A stretch of 64,000 nucleotides of DNA from Actinoplanes couchii (GCF_016862075.1 NZ_BOMG01000073.1:108302-172301); one strand, 5' to 3'. Shown: positions 41,121 through 52,889, counted from the stretch's first letter. Made by a program: numbers and translations. Notes: generated by a model not told the origin, from the sequence alone.

Positions 41121-41912
41121 TCATTCCCCGCCGAGCGACCAGTCGGCGTCCCCGTCGCTGACCGTGGCATCGCTGAAATGCGCCTTGTTCGAGACCGGCC
41201 ACACTCCGCCGGGGAAACTCCCGGGGTCTACCGCGTCGCCGTGCAGCACTCCCATGGCCGCGACCTGTGCGGTGAGGAACGTGGCGAGAGTGGCAGCCGC
41301 CCCGCCGAGCACGGCGGTGTTGAAACCCGCTTCCTCGATGACCAGCGCGGCGCTGGCCCACGAGAAGACCGCTGACCCGAACGCCGCGATCGCCGTCACC
41401 GTCGCGGCGATGAGTTTGGCGAGCACCGCGGCCACCGCGATGTAGAAGAGCAGGCCGGCTGCCGCACATCCGGCGAGGGTGGCCGACGTGGTCGTCGCGA
41501 TCGAACCCACCCGGGCCGCGGCCGCGGCTTGAGCACCGGCGACCGCCAGGTAGGCCTCGCGAGCTCTACCCGACCAGTCGGAGTCGTCGATGACGAGATT
41601 CTGCGCCGACACGTCCGTGGAGACTCCGTTCGCGGTCCCCCGCAGGTCCATCCAGTCGTACGAGTCGAGGAACATCCAGATCGGAGCGGTAGCGCCTTTG
41701 AGGACGTCGAGAATCCAGTCGAGCATCGCGGTCCCGATCTCGACCGTCTTGTCCGCGGTCCATCTGATCGCCTTGGCGGCCAGCGGATCGACCCACCAGT
41801 GGTCGGTGGCCTGTTGCGCGGCGGGTTCGACCTCGGCGAGCTTGGCCTGGAGCGTCGTCGTGCCGTCCTCGATCTCCCGGATGACCGCCTCGTACTGCGC
41901 CTGGCTGAACAT
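41121..41912 (-). CDS. ESX-associated WXG-type protein
   Basis: 263 residues. The N-terminal half is helical (FSQAQYEAVIREIEDGTTTLQAKLAEVEPAAQQA) and includes a W-S-G turn in DDSDWSGRAREAYLAVAGAQ, the W-x-G pattern of ESX/type VII-related proteins. A hydrophobic region of about 50 residues follows (ATLAGCAAAGLLFYIAVAAVLAKLIAATV, cited as GLLFYIAVAAVLAKLIA). The C-terminal 45 residues are Gly/Asp-rich. It is the last gene of the operon 43374-41121, 12 bases after the small ESX-like gene. It is probably a type VII-linked substrate or partner. The exact family is not recognised. Confidence 0.7.
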   Translation of the reverse strand: MFSQAQYEAVIREIEDGTTTLQAKLAEVEPAAQQATDHWWVDPLAAKAIRWTADKTVEIGTAMLDWILDVLKGATAPIWMFLDSYDWMDLRGTANGVSTDVSAQNLVIDDSDWSGRAREAYLAVAGAQAAAAARVGSIATTTSATLAGCAAAGLLFYIAVAAVLAKLIAATVTAIAAFGSAVFSWASAALVIEEAGFNTAVLGGAAATLATFLTAQVAAMGVLHGDAVDPGSFPGGVWPVSNKAHFSDATVSDGDADWSLGGE

Positions 41913-41924
41913 CGCTGATCCCCT

Positions 41925-42239
41925 TCAGTAGATGTTCTTGATCCGGTGGGCGCCGGCCTCGTCCTCGGCGTCGTAGGTGTCCGCAGCCGCGCGGAGTGTC
42001 GCGGCCACCTCCGTCATCGCGGTAGCACCCTCGGCGCATCGTGCCGAGACGGCCTGGACGACGTCGTTGTACGGGCCGACCATCATCTGGAACAGGCCCG
42101 CCTCCAACCGGCCGAAATCCATCTCGGCCGCCGTCCGGCTCAGGGCACCGAGACATCCGGCTTGCTGCTCCCACAGCCCGGCTTCGCTGCGCAGCGCGTT
42201 CGTCGCGACCGACACTTCTTCCGGAGTGGGCAGACCCAT
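41925..42239 (-). CDS. ESX-1/type VII secretion-target-like small protein
   Basis: 104 residues of almost pure helix. The pattern VSVATNALRSEAGLWEQQAG, YNDVVQAVSARCAEGATAMTEVAATLRAAADTYDAEDEA (cited by parts) matches the EspC/DUF2580-like group associated with type VII secretion; the tail Y-x-x-x-[DE] (YDAED) is the kind of motif used as ESX export signal. The start is the ATG in TGATG overlapping the upstream stop (42239-42241). The protein is presumably a secreted helical-hairpin partner, but no secretion genes are nearby. Confidence 0.78.
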   Translation of the reverse strand: MGLPTPEEVSVATNALRSEAGLWEQQAGCLGALSRTAAEMDFGRLEAGLFQMMVGPYNDVVQAVSARCAEGATAMTEVAATLRAAADTYDAEDEAGAHRIKNIY

Positions 42240-42964
42240 CACCGATCACCTCGATCCGGCAGGTCGCCGGTCAAAGCCGCGAGGGTGGCCCAGGCATCAT
42301 GGAGGGCCGCATCGACACCCGGATCCGGTTTCGGGACCGCATCAGCGACTCGATGCCGGGCGGACGTGAGCGTGGTGCGGAGAGCCGCCGTGATCGTCGC
42401 GCCGTCACGTGGGCGCGCCCAGTTCGGATCGATCTCACAACCGAGCAGCGCACCCGGGCCGAGACGGATGACGACCGGGTCTCCGCTGTCGGCTCCCGCT
42501 GTCGATTCCACTGCATTCGCCGGCTGATCCCCGGCCGTGTGCAGTGCTCTGAGGACCGGTTCGCTGAACTCGGCGTCGTCACGCACGCGTCCGCTGGACG
42601 GAATCGCCCGGCCTACGGCAGGTTCGTCGAAGGTCGCCTGTTCCGAGTCCCGCTGACGCCGCCACCAGTGTTCGTCGTCGAGCCGGTCGGCCCAGGTTCG
42701 CAGGGCCTGCCGGACACCGTCGTGGTAGGCGCCCATGACCGCCGCACCGAGATCCTCCGGTTCGATCCGGTCCTCCCATCCCCCTCGAACCGTGATCTCG
42801 ACCGGTAACCCGGCCGGATCGAGGATCACGGAGACCCGGCCCGTCGGGTCGCAGCCCTCGGACCGCTGGGGAATCGCCGCGGTGAGGCCGGCCGCCAGGC
42901 GCCCGAATCGATCAGCCCGCTGGTGCAGTCGTTGCATGTCCCCCAGCCATGTCTCGCCGCTCAC
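42239..42964 (-). CDS. YbaB/EbfC-like ESX-associated protein
   Basis: 241 residues. The first 105 residues resemble the YbaB/EbfC family: FGRLAAGLTAAIPQRSEGCDPTGRVSVILDPAGLPVEITV, EDLGAAVMGAYHDGVRQAL (cited by parts). The second half has another strand-rich segment (VVIRLGPGALLGCEIDPNW) and a final helical segment, consistent with an extended or duplicated fold. Such YbaB-like genes commonly occur beside type VII-associated proteins in actinobacteria. Its start overlaps the stop of the membrane protein gene by ATGA. Confidence 0.78.
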   Translation of the reverse strand: MSGETWLGDMQRLHQRADRFGRLAAGLTAAIPQRSEGCDPTGRVSVILDPAGLPVEITVRGGWEDRIEPEDLGAAVMGAYHDGVRQALRTWADRLDDEHWWRRQRDSEQATFDEPAVGRAIPSSGRVRDDAEFSEPVLRALHTAGDQPANAVESTAGADSGDPVVIRLGPGALLGCEIDPNWARPRDGATITAALRTTLTSARHRVADAVPKPDPGVDAALHDAWATLAALTGDLPDRGDR

Positions 42965-43374
42965 CGCTCCACTCCCGCCGGCCGGGACCTCGTCACGGCG
43001 CGCACGATCATCACGATCGAGAACACCGCGTGCACCAGCAGGACAGCGAGGATCAGCAGCGCGCCGCCGGAGAAGAGGAAGAAGAACGCGGTCAATGCCA
43101 GGAGCCCGCTGGCCACGCTCAGGAGAACGGCGACGACCGAAGCCGGGAGGCCGCTCGTCCGGCGCAGAGCCAGAACCGCCCCGGCCACCGCGAGCACGGC
43201 TGCCGCGATGCCCACCACGACAGTGCCGAGACGACCCACCGGCGACGCGTCGGCCACCTCGGGGAACATCACCGCTGCCAGCGCTGTCACACCCGGCTCC
43301 ACCACGGCCGGCGTGACGAACAGGAACAACGCCAGCCCTCCGATGTTCTCCGGTCCGACCGATTCCCGTGACAT
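42961..43374 (-). CDS. Hypothetical membrane protein of the ESX-associated operon
   Basis: 137 residues with four membrane segments (about 10-32, 45-65, 80-98 and 108-126) and short polar ends. ATG at 43374 is chosen because GGAGGT lies just upstream; the frame extends farther but without RBS. It is the first gene of the operon and overlaps the YbaB-like gene. It has no recognised family and could anchor the other products to the membrane. Confidence 0.68.
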   Translation of the reverse strand: MSRESVGPENIGGLALFLFVTPAVVEPGVTALAAVMFPEVADASPVGRLGTVVVGIAAAVLAVAGAVLALRRTSGLPASVVAVLLSVASGLLALTAFFFLFSGGALLILAVLLVHAVFSIVMIVRAVTRSRPAGVER

Positions 43375-43473
43375 CTGACTACCTCCGGACGACCAAAAAG
43401 ACCGGTACTCACAAGGATTAACACCAGTGTGGCGTCTCGGGTTCACCCACGCCGTCCGCGTTCTCGGCCGGGC

Positions 43474-44664
43474 CTAGCGGCGGGCGCGGTGGATGGTGGT
43501 GGCCACCAGGCAGGTGGCTGCTCCGGCCGCGGTCATCGCCAGGGTGGGGGACGTCAGTTCGGCCAGGGTGCCGGACAGGAGGGGGCCGGCGCCCTGCAGG
43601 GCCATCATGCCGGTGGAGAGCAGGGCGAAGACCTGGCCTCGGCGTTCTGGTGGGGACGCCTCCAGGAATTCGCGTTGCAGGCCCAGGCTGTAGGCGAAGC
43701 CGGTGCCGGCCACGGCCAGGACCGCCACCACTGCGGGTAGCGGCAGCGGTAACCCGAGCAGTAGCAGTGGGGCGCCCAGCAGTACCACCAGCGGGGCCGC
43801 CAGACGTTCCCGCATGCTCGGGCGGACGAAACGGCCCACCAGGAACTCGCCCAGCAGCATGCCCAGCGGGGACGCTGCCATCAGGATCGCTCCGGTTCCC
43901 GGTGGGAAACCCCTGGTGGCGCCGTACGGGACCAGCAGGGCCTCGGCTCCGGCCGCGAACGCGCACGGTAGCCACTGGGCCAGGAACAGGGCGCGCAGTC
44001 TGCGGTCGCCCAGCAGGTTCACGGCTCCGGTCCAGCTGTCCCGGACTGCTCCACCGGTTCTGGTGGTGGCGGGCGGGAAGGTGGGCAGTCCGAAACGGAC
44101 CAGCAGGACCGTCAGCAGGTGGGCCGCGGCCGCGAACAGCAGGGCGTGTTCGGCGCCCAGGGCGGCCACCGCCACCCCGCCGCCGGCCAGGCCCAGCAAC
44201 TGGGCCACCGAGGAGGACATTCCGGTCAGCGCCCGGCCCAGGACGTAGGCGTCGCCGGTCAGGCGGTCGGCAATCACCCGGGCCGCGGCTCCGGCGAAGA
44301 CCGGGGTGAAGCAGGCCACCGCGGCCACCAGCAGCAGGTTCGCCAGGACCGGGAGGTCGGCCAGGCCCAGGGTGGCAGCCAGGGCCGCCTCCAGCAGGTA
44401 GCCGCCGACGATCAGCGGGCGGGCCGGCAACCTGTCGGTCAGCGAGCCCAGCAGCAGGCCTCCGGCGAACTGGGGGAGGAAACCGGCGCCGAACGCGAGC
44501 GCGCTCAGCAGCGGGGATCCGGTGGCGCCGTAGACCAGCACCGACAGGGCGAAGATCTGCAGGCTGTTGGCGCTGATGGAGACGCCGCGGGCCACGAACA
44601 GGGTGCGGAACACCGGTTCGGCGAAAACCTCGCGGTAGGTGGCGGGGCGGTCGGTGACGGACAT
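43474..44664 (-). CDS. MFS transporter (exporter-like)
   Basis: 396-residue major facilitator with about 12 membrane segments. The motif-A-like loop GSLTDRLPARPLIVGGYLLEA (cited as LLGSLTDRLPARPL) lies between helices 2 and 3, and the second-half counterpart is FLEASPPERRGQVFALL. The compact size fits drug/metabolite efflux carriers. It is divergent from an ArsR-like regulator 66 bases away, the usual layout of a regulated efflux pair. The substrate is unknown. Confidence 0.9.
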   Translation of the reverse strand: MSVTDRPATYREVFAEPVFRTLFVARGVSISANSLQIFALSVLVYGATGSPLLSALAFGAGFLPQFAGGLLLGSLTDRLPARPLIVGGYLLEAALAATLGLADLPVLANLLLVAAVACFTPVFAGAAARVIADRLTGDAYVLGRALTGMSSSVAQLLGLAGGGVAVAALGAEHALLFAAAAHLLTVLLVRFGLPTFPPATTRTGGAVRDSWTGAVNLLGDRRLRALFLAQWLPCAFAAGAEALLVPYGATRGFPPGTGAILMAASPLGMLLGEFLVGRFVRPSMRERLAAPLVVLLGAPLLLLGLPLPLPAVVAVLAVAGTGFAYSLGLQREFLEASPPERRGQVFALLSTGMMALQGAGPLLSGTLAELTSPTLAMTAAGAATCLVATTIHRARR

Positions 44665-44730
44665 GCCACGAGACTGCTTTCCCCGCGTACGGCAAACCAA
44701 TGTTTCGCTCTGGAACGTAAGGTCGAGGGC

Positions 44731-45687
44731 GTGCTGCGATTCGCGACGAGCCCGGAGGACATGGCCCGGACCAGGTTCGCCCTGTCTCCGGTCTTCGAGC
44801 TGCTGAATCTGCTGCGGGCCCTGGCCAGTCCGCACGGGCGGGGTGTGCCGAAGGAGTGGCAGGATCGCCTCCGCGACAGATACCGTCATCTCGCGACGAG
44901 TCGGGCAGCGAAGGCCATCGAACGCCTGCACACGGGTAACTCGGGGGCGAACTTCATCTGTCCCCCACCCCGAAAACCCGGTCAGACGATCGAGGACGAC
45001 CTGGCCGCGATCCGCCGGGCTCCGCCGGAGACGGTCCGCGCCGAGATCGACTTCTACACCAGGGATGAACCCGACGACTTCCTGAACGCGCCGGACGTCC
45101 AGGACAGGCTCGCCGACTTCCTGCGGCAGGCGTGGCGGGAACTGGTCGCCGACGACTGGCCCCGGCTGCGGCTGCTGTGTGAGCGCGACATCGTGCACCG
45201 GTCCGCGGAACTCGGCCGGGGCGGCTGGCAGGCGGCGCTGACCGGGCTGCATCCGAAGATCCGCTGGCGGGACGGCGGCATCGACCTGATCGGGCGGCGC
45301 GGCGGAACCCTGGACCTCGGCGGCGCGGGACTGCTGCTGGTGCCGTCGGTGTTCATCTGGCCCGAGTTCGCGGTCTTCGACGACGACCCGTGGCCGAAAG
45401 CGATCGTCTACCCGGCCCGTGGGGTGGCGACCCTGCTGGAGCACGGGCCGCCGCGCGCCCCGGACCACCTGACCGCGCTGATCGGCCGGTCCCGGGCGCT
45501 GATCCTGGTGATGCTGGCCGACCCGGCGAGCACCAGCCAGCTGGCCCGGGCCCTGGACCTGGCGACCGGCGCCACCGGCGACCACCTGGCCGTCCTGCTG
45601 CGCTCGGGGCTGGTGGAACGGGCCCGCTCCGGCCGCAGCGTCCTCTACCACCGCACTCCCCTGGGGGACGCGCTGAGCGGCGGGTAG
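44731..45687 (+). CDS. ArsR-like winged-helix regulator (DUF5937 type)
   Basis: 318 residues from GTG 44731 (VLRFATSPEDMARTRFALSP). A long N-terminal domain (about 1-240) of the DUF5937 type is followed by a C-terminal winged helix: LIGRSRALILVMLADPASTSQLARALDLATGATGDHLAVLLRSGLVERARSGRSVLYHRTPLG (cited by parts: STSQLARALDLATG, LLRSGLVERARSGRSVLYHRT), the ArsR HTH pattern. It is divergent from the MFS exporter and probably represses it. The start was chosen as the first codon before conserved sequence; no clear RBS is visible. Confidence 0.88.
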   Translation: MLRFATSPEDMARTRFALSPVFELLNLLRALASPHGRGVPKEWQDRLRDRYRHLATSRAAKAIERLHTGNSGANFICPPPRKPGQTIEDDLAAIRRAPPETVRAEIDFYTRDEPDDFLNAPDVQDRLADFLRQAWRELVADDWPRLRLLCERDIVHRSAELGRGGWQAALTGLHPKIRWRDGGIDLIGRRGGTLDLGGAGLLLVPSVFIWPEFAVFDDDPWPKAIVYPARGVATLLEHGPPRAPDHLTALIGRSRALILVMLADPASTSQLARALDLATGATGDHLAVLLRSGLVERARSGRSVLYHRTPLGDALSGG

Positions 45688-45716
45688 CGTTCCCGGAGGC
45701 CGGAGGGGGAGATCAC

Positions 45717-48452
<2,736 letters not shown>

Positions 48453-48464
<12 letters not shown>

Positions 48465-48660
48465 GCGGTAACCGGCGTCCATTTCTCGCAGGGTGTCCTC
48501 GATCCAGTCGGCGGTGAACGCGCCGACGTGCGGGAGGTGGTCGAGTCGGCGTCGGCGATGAATGACGGGATGTCCGGGGCGCCCCACACCCAGAGCACGT
48601 GCTCCCAGTAGTGCGGGACCGGGTTCTCGCCCTCGCGCTCCTGGTCCACGTCGATGATCG
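48453..48660 (-). pseudogene. Possible frameshifted gene remnant
   Basis: On the minus strand one frame reads a protein-like stretch (TIIDVDQEREGENPVPHYWE, then HVLWVWGAPDIPSFIADAD) that is continued in another frame by HVGAFTADWIEDTLREMDAG near 48545-48455. This looks like one coding region with a frameshift near 48540, with no proper start. The family is unknown. It abuts the TetR remnant on the other strand. Confidence 0.4.
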
Positions 48661-48818
48661 TGCAGGCCACCCAGGAGGTCGCGCCGGAGAACTGGCGGCG
48701 GGCGCTGGGCATCATCCTGGACGGTCTCCGGGCCGGCGCGGCGTCCCCGCTGCCGGAGCCGGCGCTGATCCGCGAGCAGATGCACGCCGCCATGCTGGGC
48801 CTGTTCAAACGCCGGTGA
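48654..48818 (+). pseudogene. C-terminal remnant of a TetR-family regulator
   Basis: The frame ending at TGA 48816-48818 reads IVQATQEVAPENWRRALGII, then LDGLRAGAASPLPEPALIREQMHAAMLGLFKRR. This matches the C-terminal helix region of a group of TetR regulators (APENWRRYLGLLLDGLRA-like). Nothing resembling the DNA-binding half is upstream; the sequence changes abruptly near 48650. It is interpreted as a decayed gene. Confidence 0.55.
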
Positions 48819-48824
48819 AACGCA

Positions 48825-48863
48825 GATGAGGGGGGCGCCGTCCCAGGCGGCACCCCCCTCATC
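48825..48863 (-). terminator. Strong terminator of the sugar ABC operon
   Basis: On the minus strand a 16-bp stem (GATGAGGGGGGTGCCG pairing with CGGCGCCCCCCTCATC, with one G-U pair) encloses the loop CCTGGGA. It starts 16 bases after the permease stop. The single non-Watson-Crick position pairs as G-U only on the minus strand, confirming the direction. Confidence 0.88.
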
Positions 48864-48879
48864 TCCCCCCAAGAAGGTC

Positions 48880-50085
48880 TTACTTGCCGCGACGCTTGTT
48901 CAGGATGTCGAACGCGACGGCGACGATGAGGACCAGGCCCTTGATGACCATCTGCCACTCGGGCACGACGTTCGTGATGGACAGGCCCATGTTGAGCACG
49001 CCCATGATCAGGGCGCCGATGATGGCGCCGGTGACCTTTCCGACGCCGCCGGTGACGGCGGTGCCACCGATGAAGGCGGCGGCGATGGCGTCCAGCTCGT
49101 AGTTCTGGCCGGCCGCGGCGACCGACGAACCGGCGCGGGCGGTGGTGATGACCGCGGCGACACCGGCGAGCAGGCCCATGTTCACGAACAGCAGGAAGTT
49201 GACCCGCTTGGTCTTCACACCGGACAGCATGGCGGCGGGCAGGTTGCCACCCATCGCGTAGATGTGCCGGCCGAAGATCGTGTTGTTCATGATGAACGAG
49301 TAGAGCAGGACCAGCACGCCCACGATGATCAGGACGATCGGCATGCCGCCTGCGCTGCTGGCCAGCAGCCAGGTGAGGTAACCGATGGCGGCGACGCCGA
49401 CGACCAGCTTGCCGAGGAACGCGGCGAACGGCTCGGTGCGCAGGTCGTTCTTGACCAGCTCACGGCGGGTGCGGACCTGGCTGATCAGCAGACCGAGCGC
49501 GGCGACCGCACCGATCACGACGGAGACCACGTCCAGATTGCCGGCGAAACCGAGCCAGTTCGGCAGGGCTCCGTTGGCCAGGGCGTTGAAGTCGCTGGGC
49601 AGACCGCCGACGGTGGTGCCGACGAAGTAGATCGCCAGACCGCGGAACAGCAGCATGCCACCGAGGGTGACGATGAACGCCGGGATGCCGACGTACGCGA
49701 CCCAGAAGCCCTGCCACGCGCCGACGACGCCGCCGAGGACGATGGCCAGCACGACCGCGACCGGCCAGGCGATGTCCCACTGCATGATCATCAGACCGGT
49801 GATGCCGCCGACGAAGGCGACCACCGAACCGACCGACAGGTCGATGTGACCCGCCACGATGATCATGACCATGCCGATGGTCAGGATGAACACGTACGCG
49901 TTCTGCTGGATCAGCGACACGACGTTGTTCGGCAGCAGCATCAGGCCGTTGGTGTCGTACTGGAACCACAGCGTGATCACGACCAGCGCCGCAACCATGA
50001 CGTACTGCTTGAGGTTGCCGCCGAGGTAGCCGGCGAGCGAGCCGCCCTCGGTCTTGGCCTTCTTGGTCTGGGTGGCCGTGCTCAC
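48880..50085 (-). CDS. mmsB: Sugar ABC transporter permease (MmsB/GguB-like)
   Basis: 401-residue inner-membrane subunit with about ten membrane segments. Family-typical motifs are GMVMIIVAGHIDLSVGSVVAFVGG (cited as IVAGHIDLSVGSVVAF) and FGRHIYAMGGNLPAAMLSGVKT (cited as HIYAMGGNLPAAMLSG), which place it with xylose/multiple-monosaccharide permeases of the BPD_transp_2 family. It starts at GTG 50085 in a GTGA overlap with the ATPase gene. It is the last gene of a chvE-mmsA-mmsB operon and is followed by a strong terminator. Confidence 0.93.
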   Translation of the reverse strand: MSTATQTKKAKTEGGSLAGYLGGNLKQYVMVAALVVITLWFQYDTNGLMLLPNNVVSLIQQNAYVFILTIGMVMIIVAGHIDLSVGSVVAFVGGITGLMIMQWDIAWPVAVVLAIVLGGVVGAWQGFWVAYVGIPAFIVTLGGMLLFRGLAIYFVGTTVGGLPSDFNALANGALPNWLGFAGNLDVVSVVIGAVAALGLLISQVRTRRELVKNDLRTEPFAAFLGKLVVGVAAIGYLTWLLASSAGGMPIVLIIVGVLVLLYSFIMNNTIFGRHIYAMGGNLPAAMLSGVKTKRVNFLLFVNMGLLAGVAAVITTARAGSSVAAAGQNYELDAIAAAFIGGTAVTGGVGKVTGAIIGALIMGVLNMGLSITNVVPEWQMVIKGLVLIVAVAFDILNKRRGK

Positions 50086-51635
50086 CGGGTCGCTCCGCTC
50101 TTCTCCATGGTCATGTAACGCATGAGGCTCTCCTGTGAGGCCTCGGCGCGGGGCAGCTGACCGGTGATGCGCCCCTGGCTCATCGCGTAGATCCGGTCAC
50201 AGATGCCGAGCAGCTCGGGCAGCTCGGAGGAGATCACGATGACGGCTTTGCCGGAGTCGGCAAGCTTGTTGATGATCTCGTAGATCTCGTACTTGGCGCC
50301 GACGTCGATACCGCGGGTCGGCTCGTCCAGGATCAGCACCTCAGGCTCGGCGAACAGCCACCGGCTGAGCACCACCTTCTGCTGGTTGCCGCCGGACAGC
50401 TTGCCCACCTGCACGTCGACACTGGGCGTCTTGGTGCGCATGTCCTTGCGGTACTGCTCGGAGATGGTGATCTCCTTGGCCGCGTTCACCACACCGAGGC
50501 GGGCGATCTTCTGCAGCCGCGCGGCGGTGGTGTTGCGCTTGATGTCCTCGATCAGGTTCAAACCGTAGTGCTTGCGGTCCTCGGTGGCGTACGCGATGCC
50601 GTTCTCGATCGCGGCCGACACGGTCTTGATGCCGACCGGCTTGCCGTGCAGGTACAGCTGGCCGGAGATCCCGGTGCCGTAGCTGTGCCCGAACACGCTC
50701 ATCGCCAGTTCGGTGCGCCCGGCGCCCATCAGCCCGGCGATCCCGACGATCTCACCGGCCCGCACGTCGAGAGCGGCGTTGTCCACCACGACCCGGCTCG
50801 GGTCGTTGGGGTGGTGCACGGTCCAGTTCTCGATCCGCAGGATCTCCTCGCCGATGGTCGGCGTGTGATCCGGGTAGCGGTTCTCCAGGTCACGGCCCAC
50901 CATCGTACGAATGATGCGGTCCTCGGAGACCGGCTCGGCACCGTGCATGTCGAGGGTCTCGATGCTCTGGCCGTCCCGGATGATCGTCGTGCTGTCGGCG
51001 ATCGCGGCGATCTCGTTGAGCTTGTGCGAGATGATGATCGAGGTGATGCCCTCGGCCTTCAGCTGGCGCAGCAGGCCGAGCAGGTGAGCGCTGTCCTCGT
51101 CGTTCAGAGCCGCGGTGGGCTCGTCGAGGATGAGCAGCTTGACCTTCTTCGACAGCGCCTTGGCGATCTCGACGAGCTGCTGCTTACCGACACCGATGTC
51201 CATGATCTTGGTGTCCGGCTGCTCGTTCAGACCGACGCGGGTCAGCAGGTCGGCGGCCTGCCGGTTGGTCTGCGCCCAGTTGATCACGCCGCCGGAGGCC
51301 CGCTCGTTGCCGAGGAAGATGTTCTCGGCGATCGAGAGGAACGGGCTGAGCGCGAGCTCCTGGTGGATGATGACGATGCCGCGCTCCTCGGAGTCACGGG
51401 TCGTCTTGAACTTGCAGGTCTCGCCTTCGAAGACGATGTCGCCCTCGTAGGAGCCGTACCCGTAGACGCCGCTGAGTACCTTCATCAGCGTCGACTTGCC
51501 GGCACCGTTCTCGCCACAAATGGCGTGAACCTCCCCGCGGGCCACGCTCAGCGTGACGTCCGAAAGCGCCTTGACGCCCGGGAAGGTTTTGGTGATCCCC
51601 CGCATCTCCAGGATCGGGGTCGTGTCGTTGGCCAT
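50082..51635 (-). CDS. mmsA: Sugar ABC transporter ATPase (MmsA/GguA-like, two nucleotide-binding domains)
   Basis: 517-residue fused ATPase. The first domain has Walker A GENGAGKST (about 40-48) and Walker B LLILDEPTAAL; the second, degenerate at its N-terminus as usual in this family (GLMGAGRTELAM), ends with signature LSGGNQQKVVLSRWL and EVLILDEPTRGIDVGAK. It drives monosaccharide uptake with the adjacent permease and binding protein. A hairpin lies between chvE and this gene and may reduce readthrough so that binding protein is made in excess. Confidence 0.95.
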   Translation of the reverse strand: MANDTTPILEMRGITKTFPGVKALSDVTLSVARGEVHAICGENGAGKSTLMKVLSGVYGYGSYEGDIVFEGETCKFKTTRDSEERGIVIIHQELALSPFLSIAENIFLGNERASGGVINWAQTNRQAADLLTRVGLNEQPDTKIMDIGVGKQQLVEIAKALSKKVKLLILDEPTAALNDEDSAHLLGLLRQLKAEGITSIIISHKLNEIAAIADSTTIIRDGQSIETLDMHGAEPVSEDRIIRTMVGRDLENRYPDHTPTIGEEILRIENWTVHHPNDPSRVVVDNAALDVRAGEIVGIAGLMGAGRTELAMSVFGHSYGTGISGQLYLHGKPVGIKTVSAAIENGIAYATEDRKHYGLNLIEDIKRNTTAARLQKIARLGVVNAAKEITISEQYRKDMRTKTPSVDVQVGKLSGGNQQKVVLSRWLFAEPEVLILDEPTRGIDVGAKYEIYEIINKLADSGKAVIVISSELPELLGICDRIYAMSQGRITGQLPRAEASQESLMRYMTMEKSGATR

Positions 51636-51670
51636 CGTACGACTCGCTTGCTCTTGAGGTCCGACCGGAA

Positions 51671-51700
51671 CGGCCGGGCCCCCTTGCGGGAACCCGGCCG
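51671..51700 (-). promoter_or_regulatory. Intercistronic hairpin between chvE and mmsA
   Basis: Arms CGGCCGGG and CCCGGCCG enclose a 14-base loop in the 73-base gap between binding-protein and ATPase genes. Such hairpins often stabilise the upstream message or attenuate transcription into downstream transport genes. Confidence 0.5.
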
Positions 51701-51708
51701 GTTGCGAC

Positions 51709-52833
51709 TTACAGGCCGAGCTTGTCGGCGGTGTAGAAGCCGGAGTCGACCAGCTTGGCCTTGATGTCGTCCTTGACGACGACGACCGGCGGGAGCAGGT
51801 ACGACGGGACGACCTTGTTGCCGTTGTTGTAGGTCTTCTCGTCGTTGACCTCGACCGTGGTGCCCTTGACGATCGCGTCGATCATCTTGGCGACCTGGTC
51901 ACCCAGGGTGCGGGTGTCCTTCCAGACGGTCATCGACTGCTTGTCGGCCTGGATGTTCTTGACGTTCGCCAGGTCGGCGTCCTGACCGGTCAGGATCGGG
52001 TAGTCAGCGCCCGGCTTGTAGCCCTTGGAGTCCAGCGACTGCGCGATACCCAGCGCGAGGGAGTCGTTCGGGGAGAGAACGACGTTGACCTTCTTGCCAC
52101 CGGTGTAGAACGAGTTCAGCCGGTTGTCCATCTCCGCCTGCGCGGTCTCGGACTTCCAACCGGTGATGGAGACGGTCTTCCAGTCCTCCTCGCCGGCGAT
52201 CTTCTTGCCCGACGGGATGACCAGCTTGCCGCTCTCGACGTACGGCTTGAGAACGTCCCACGCGCCGTTGAAGAAGAACTTGGCGTTGTTGTCGTCCGAC
52301 GAACCGGCGAAGGGCTCGAGGTTGAACGGGCCCTTGCCGTCCTTGAGGCCCAGCTTCTCCTCGATGAACTCACCCTGGAGCTTGCCGACCAGGTAGTTGT
52401 CGAAGGTGGCGTAGTAGTCCACGTTCGGCGTGCCGTTGATCAGGCGGTCGTACGCGATGACCTTGATCTTGGCGTTGGCGGCCTTCTCGAGCACCGGGCT
52501 GAGCGCGGTGCCGTCGATCGAGGCGACGACCAGAACCTTGGCGTTCTGGTTGATCATGTTCTCGATCTGGGTGATCTGCTGGTCGACCTTGTTGTCGGCG
52601 AACTGCAGCGAGGTCGTGTAACCGGCCTTCTTCAGCAGGTCGTCGAGGTGCGCGCCGTCGTTGTTCCAGCGCTCGAGGCTGCGGGTCGGCATGGCGATGC
52701 CGACCAGGCCGCCACCGGAACCCGACGAACCGGAGGTGGACTCCTCGGCGTCGCGGGTGCTGCTGCAAGCGGAAGTCGCGGCCAGGGAAGCAGCCAGAGC
52801 GACCGACGCGAGGACCCGGAATTTCTTGGACAC
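51709..52833 (-). CDS. chvE: Sugar-binding lipoprotein of the ABC transporter (ChvE/XylF-like)
   Basis: 374 residues from GTG 52833, with AAGGAGA upstream. A signal peptide (FRVLASVALAASLAATSAC) ends in a lipobox Cys, then a Ser/Gly linker. The periplasmic-binding-protein fold of the XylF/ChvE type follows: GIAMPTRSLERWNNDGAHL, VVASIDGTALSPVLEKA, YDRLINGTPNVDYYATFDN, SPNDSLALGIAQSL, TGQDADLANVKNI. It captures a monosaccharide (xylose, galactose or glucose-like) for import. It is the first gene of the operon and divergent from the ROK regulator, which likely controls it. Confidence 0.94.
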   Translation of the reverse strand: MSKKFRVLASVALAASLAATSACSSTRDAEESTSGSSGSGGGLVGIAMPTRSLERWNNDGAHLDDLLKKAGYTTSLQFADNKVDQQITQIENMINQNAKVLVVASIDGTALSPVLEKAANAKIKVIAYDRLINGTPNVDYYATFDNYLVGKLQGEFIEEKLGLKDGKGPFNLEPFAGSSDDNNAKFFFNGAWDVLKPYVESGKLVIPSGKKIAGEEDWKTVSITGWKSETAQAEMDNRLNSFYTGGKKVNVVLSPNDSLALGIAQSLDSKGYKPGADYPILTGQDADLANVKNIQADKQSMTVWKDTRTLGDQVAKMIDAIVKGTTVEVNDEKTYNNGNKVVPSYLLPPVVVVKDDIKAKLVDSGFYTADKLGL

Positions 52834-52889
52834 CTCGGCGTCTCCTTTCAATCGGGCCCGGGGGGTGCGGGCCACGTGGTGGCTATCGA

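Noticed and set aside
43474..45651. Extended frame joining the MFS transporter to upstream sequence
   Set aside because: The upstream part is antisense to the ArsR-like regulator; the MFS protein has a clear start at 44664.
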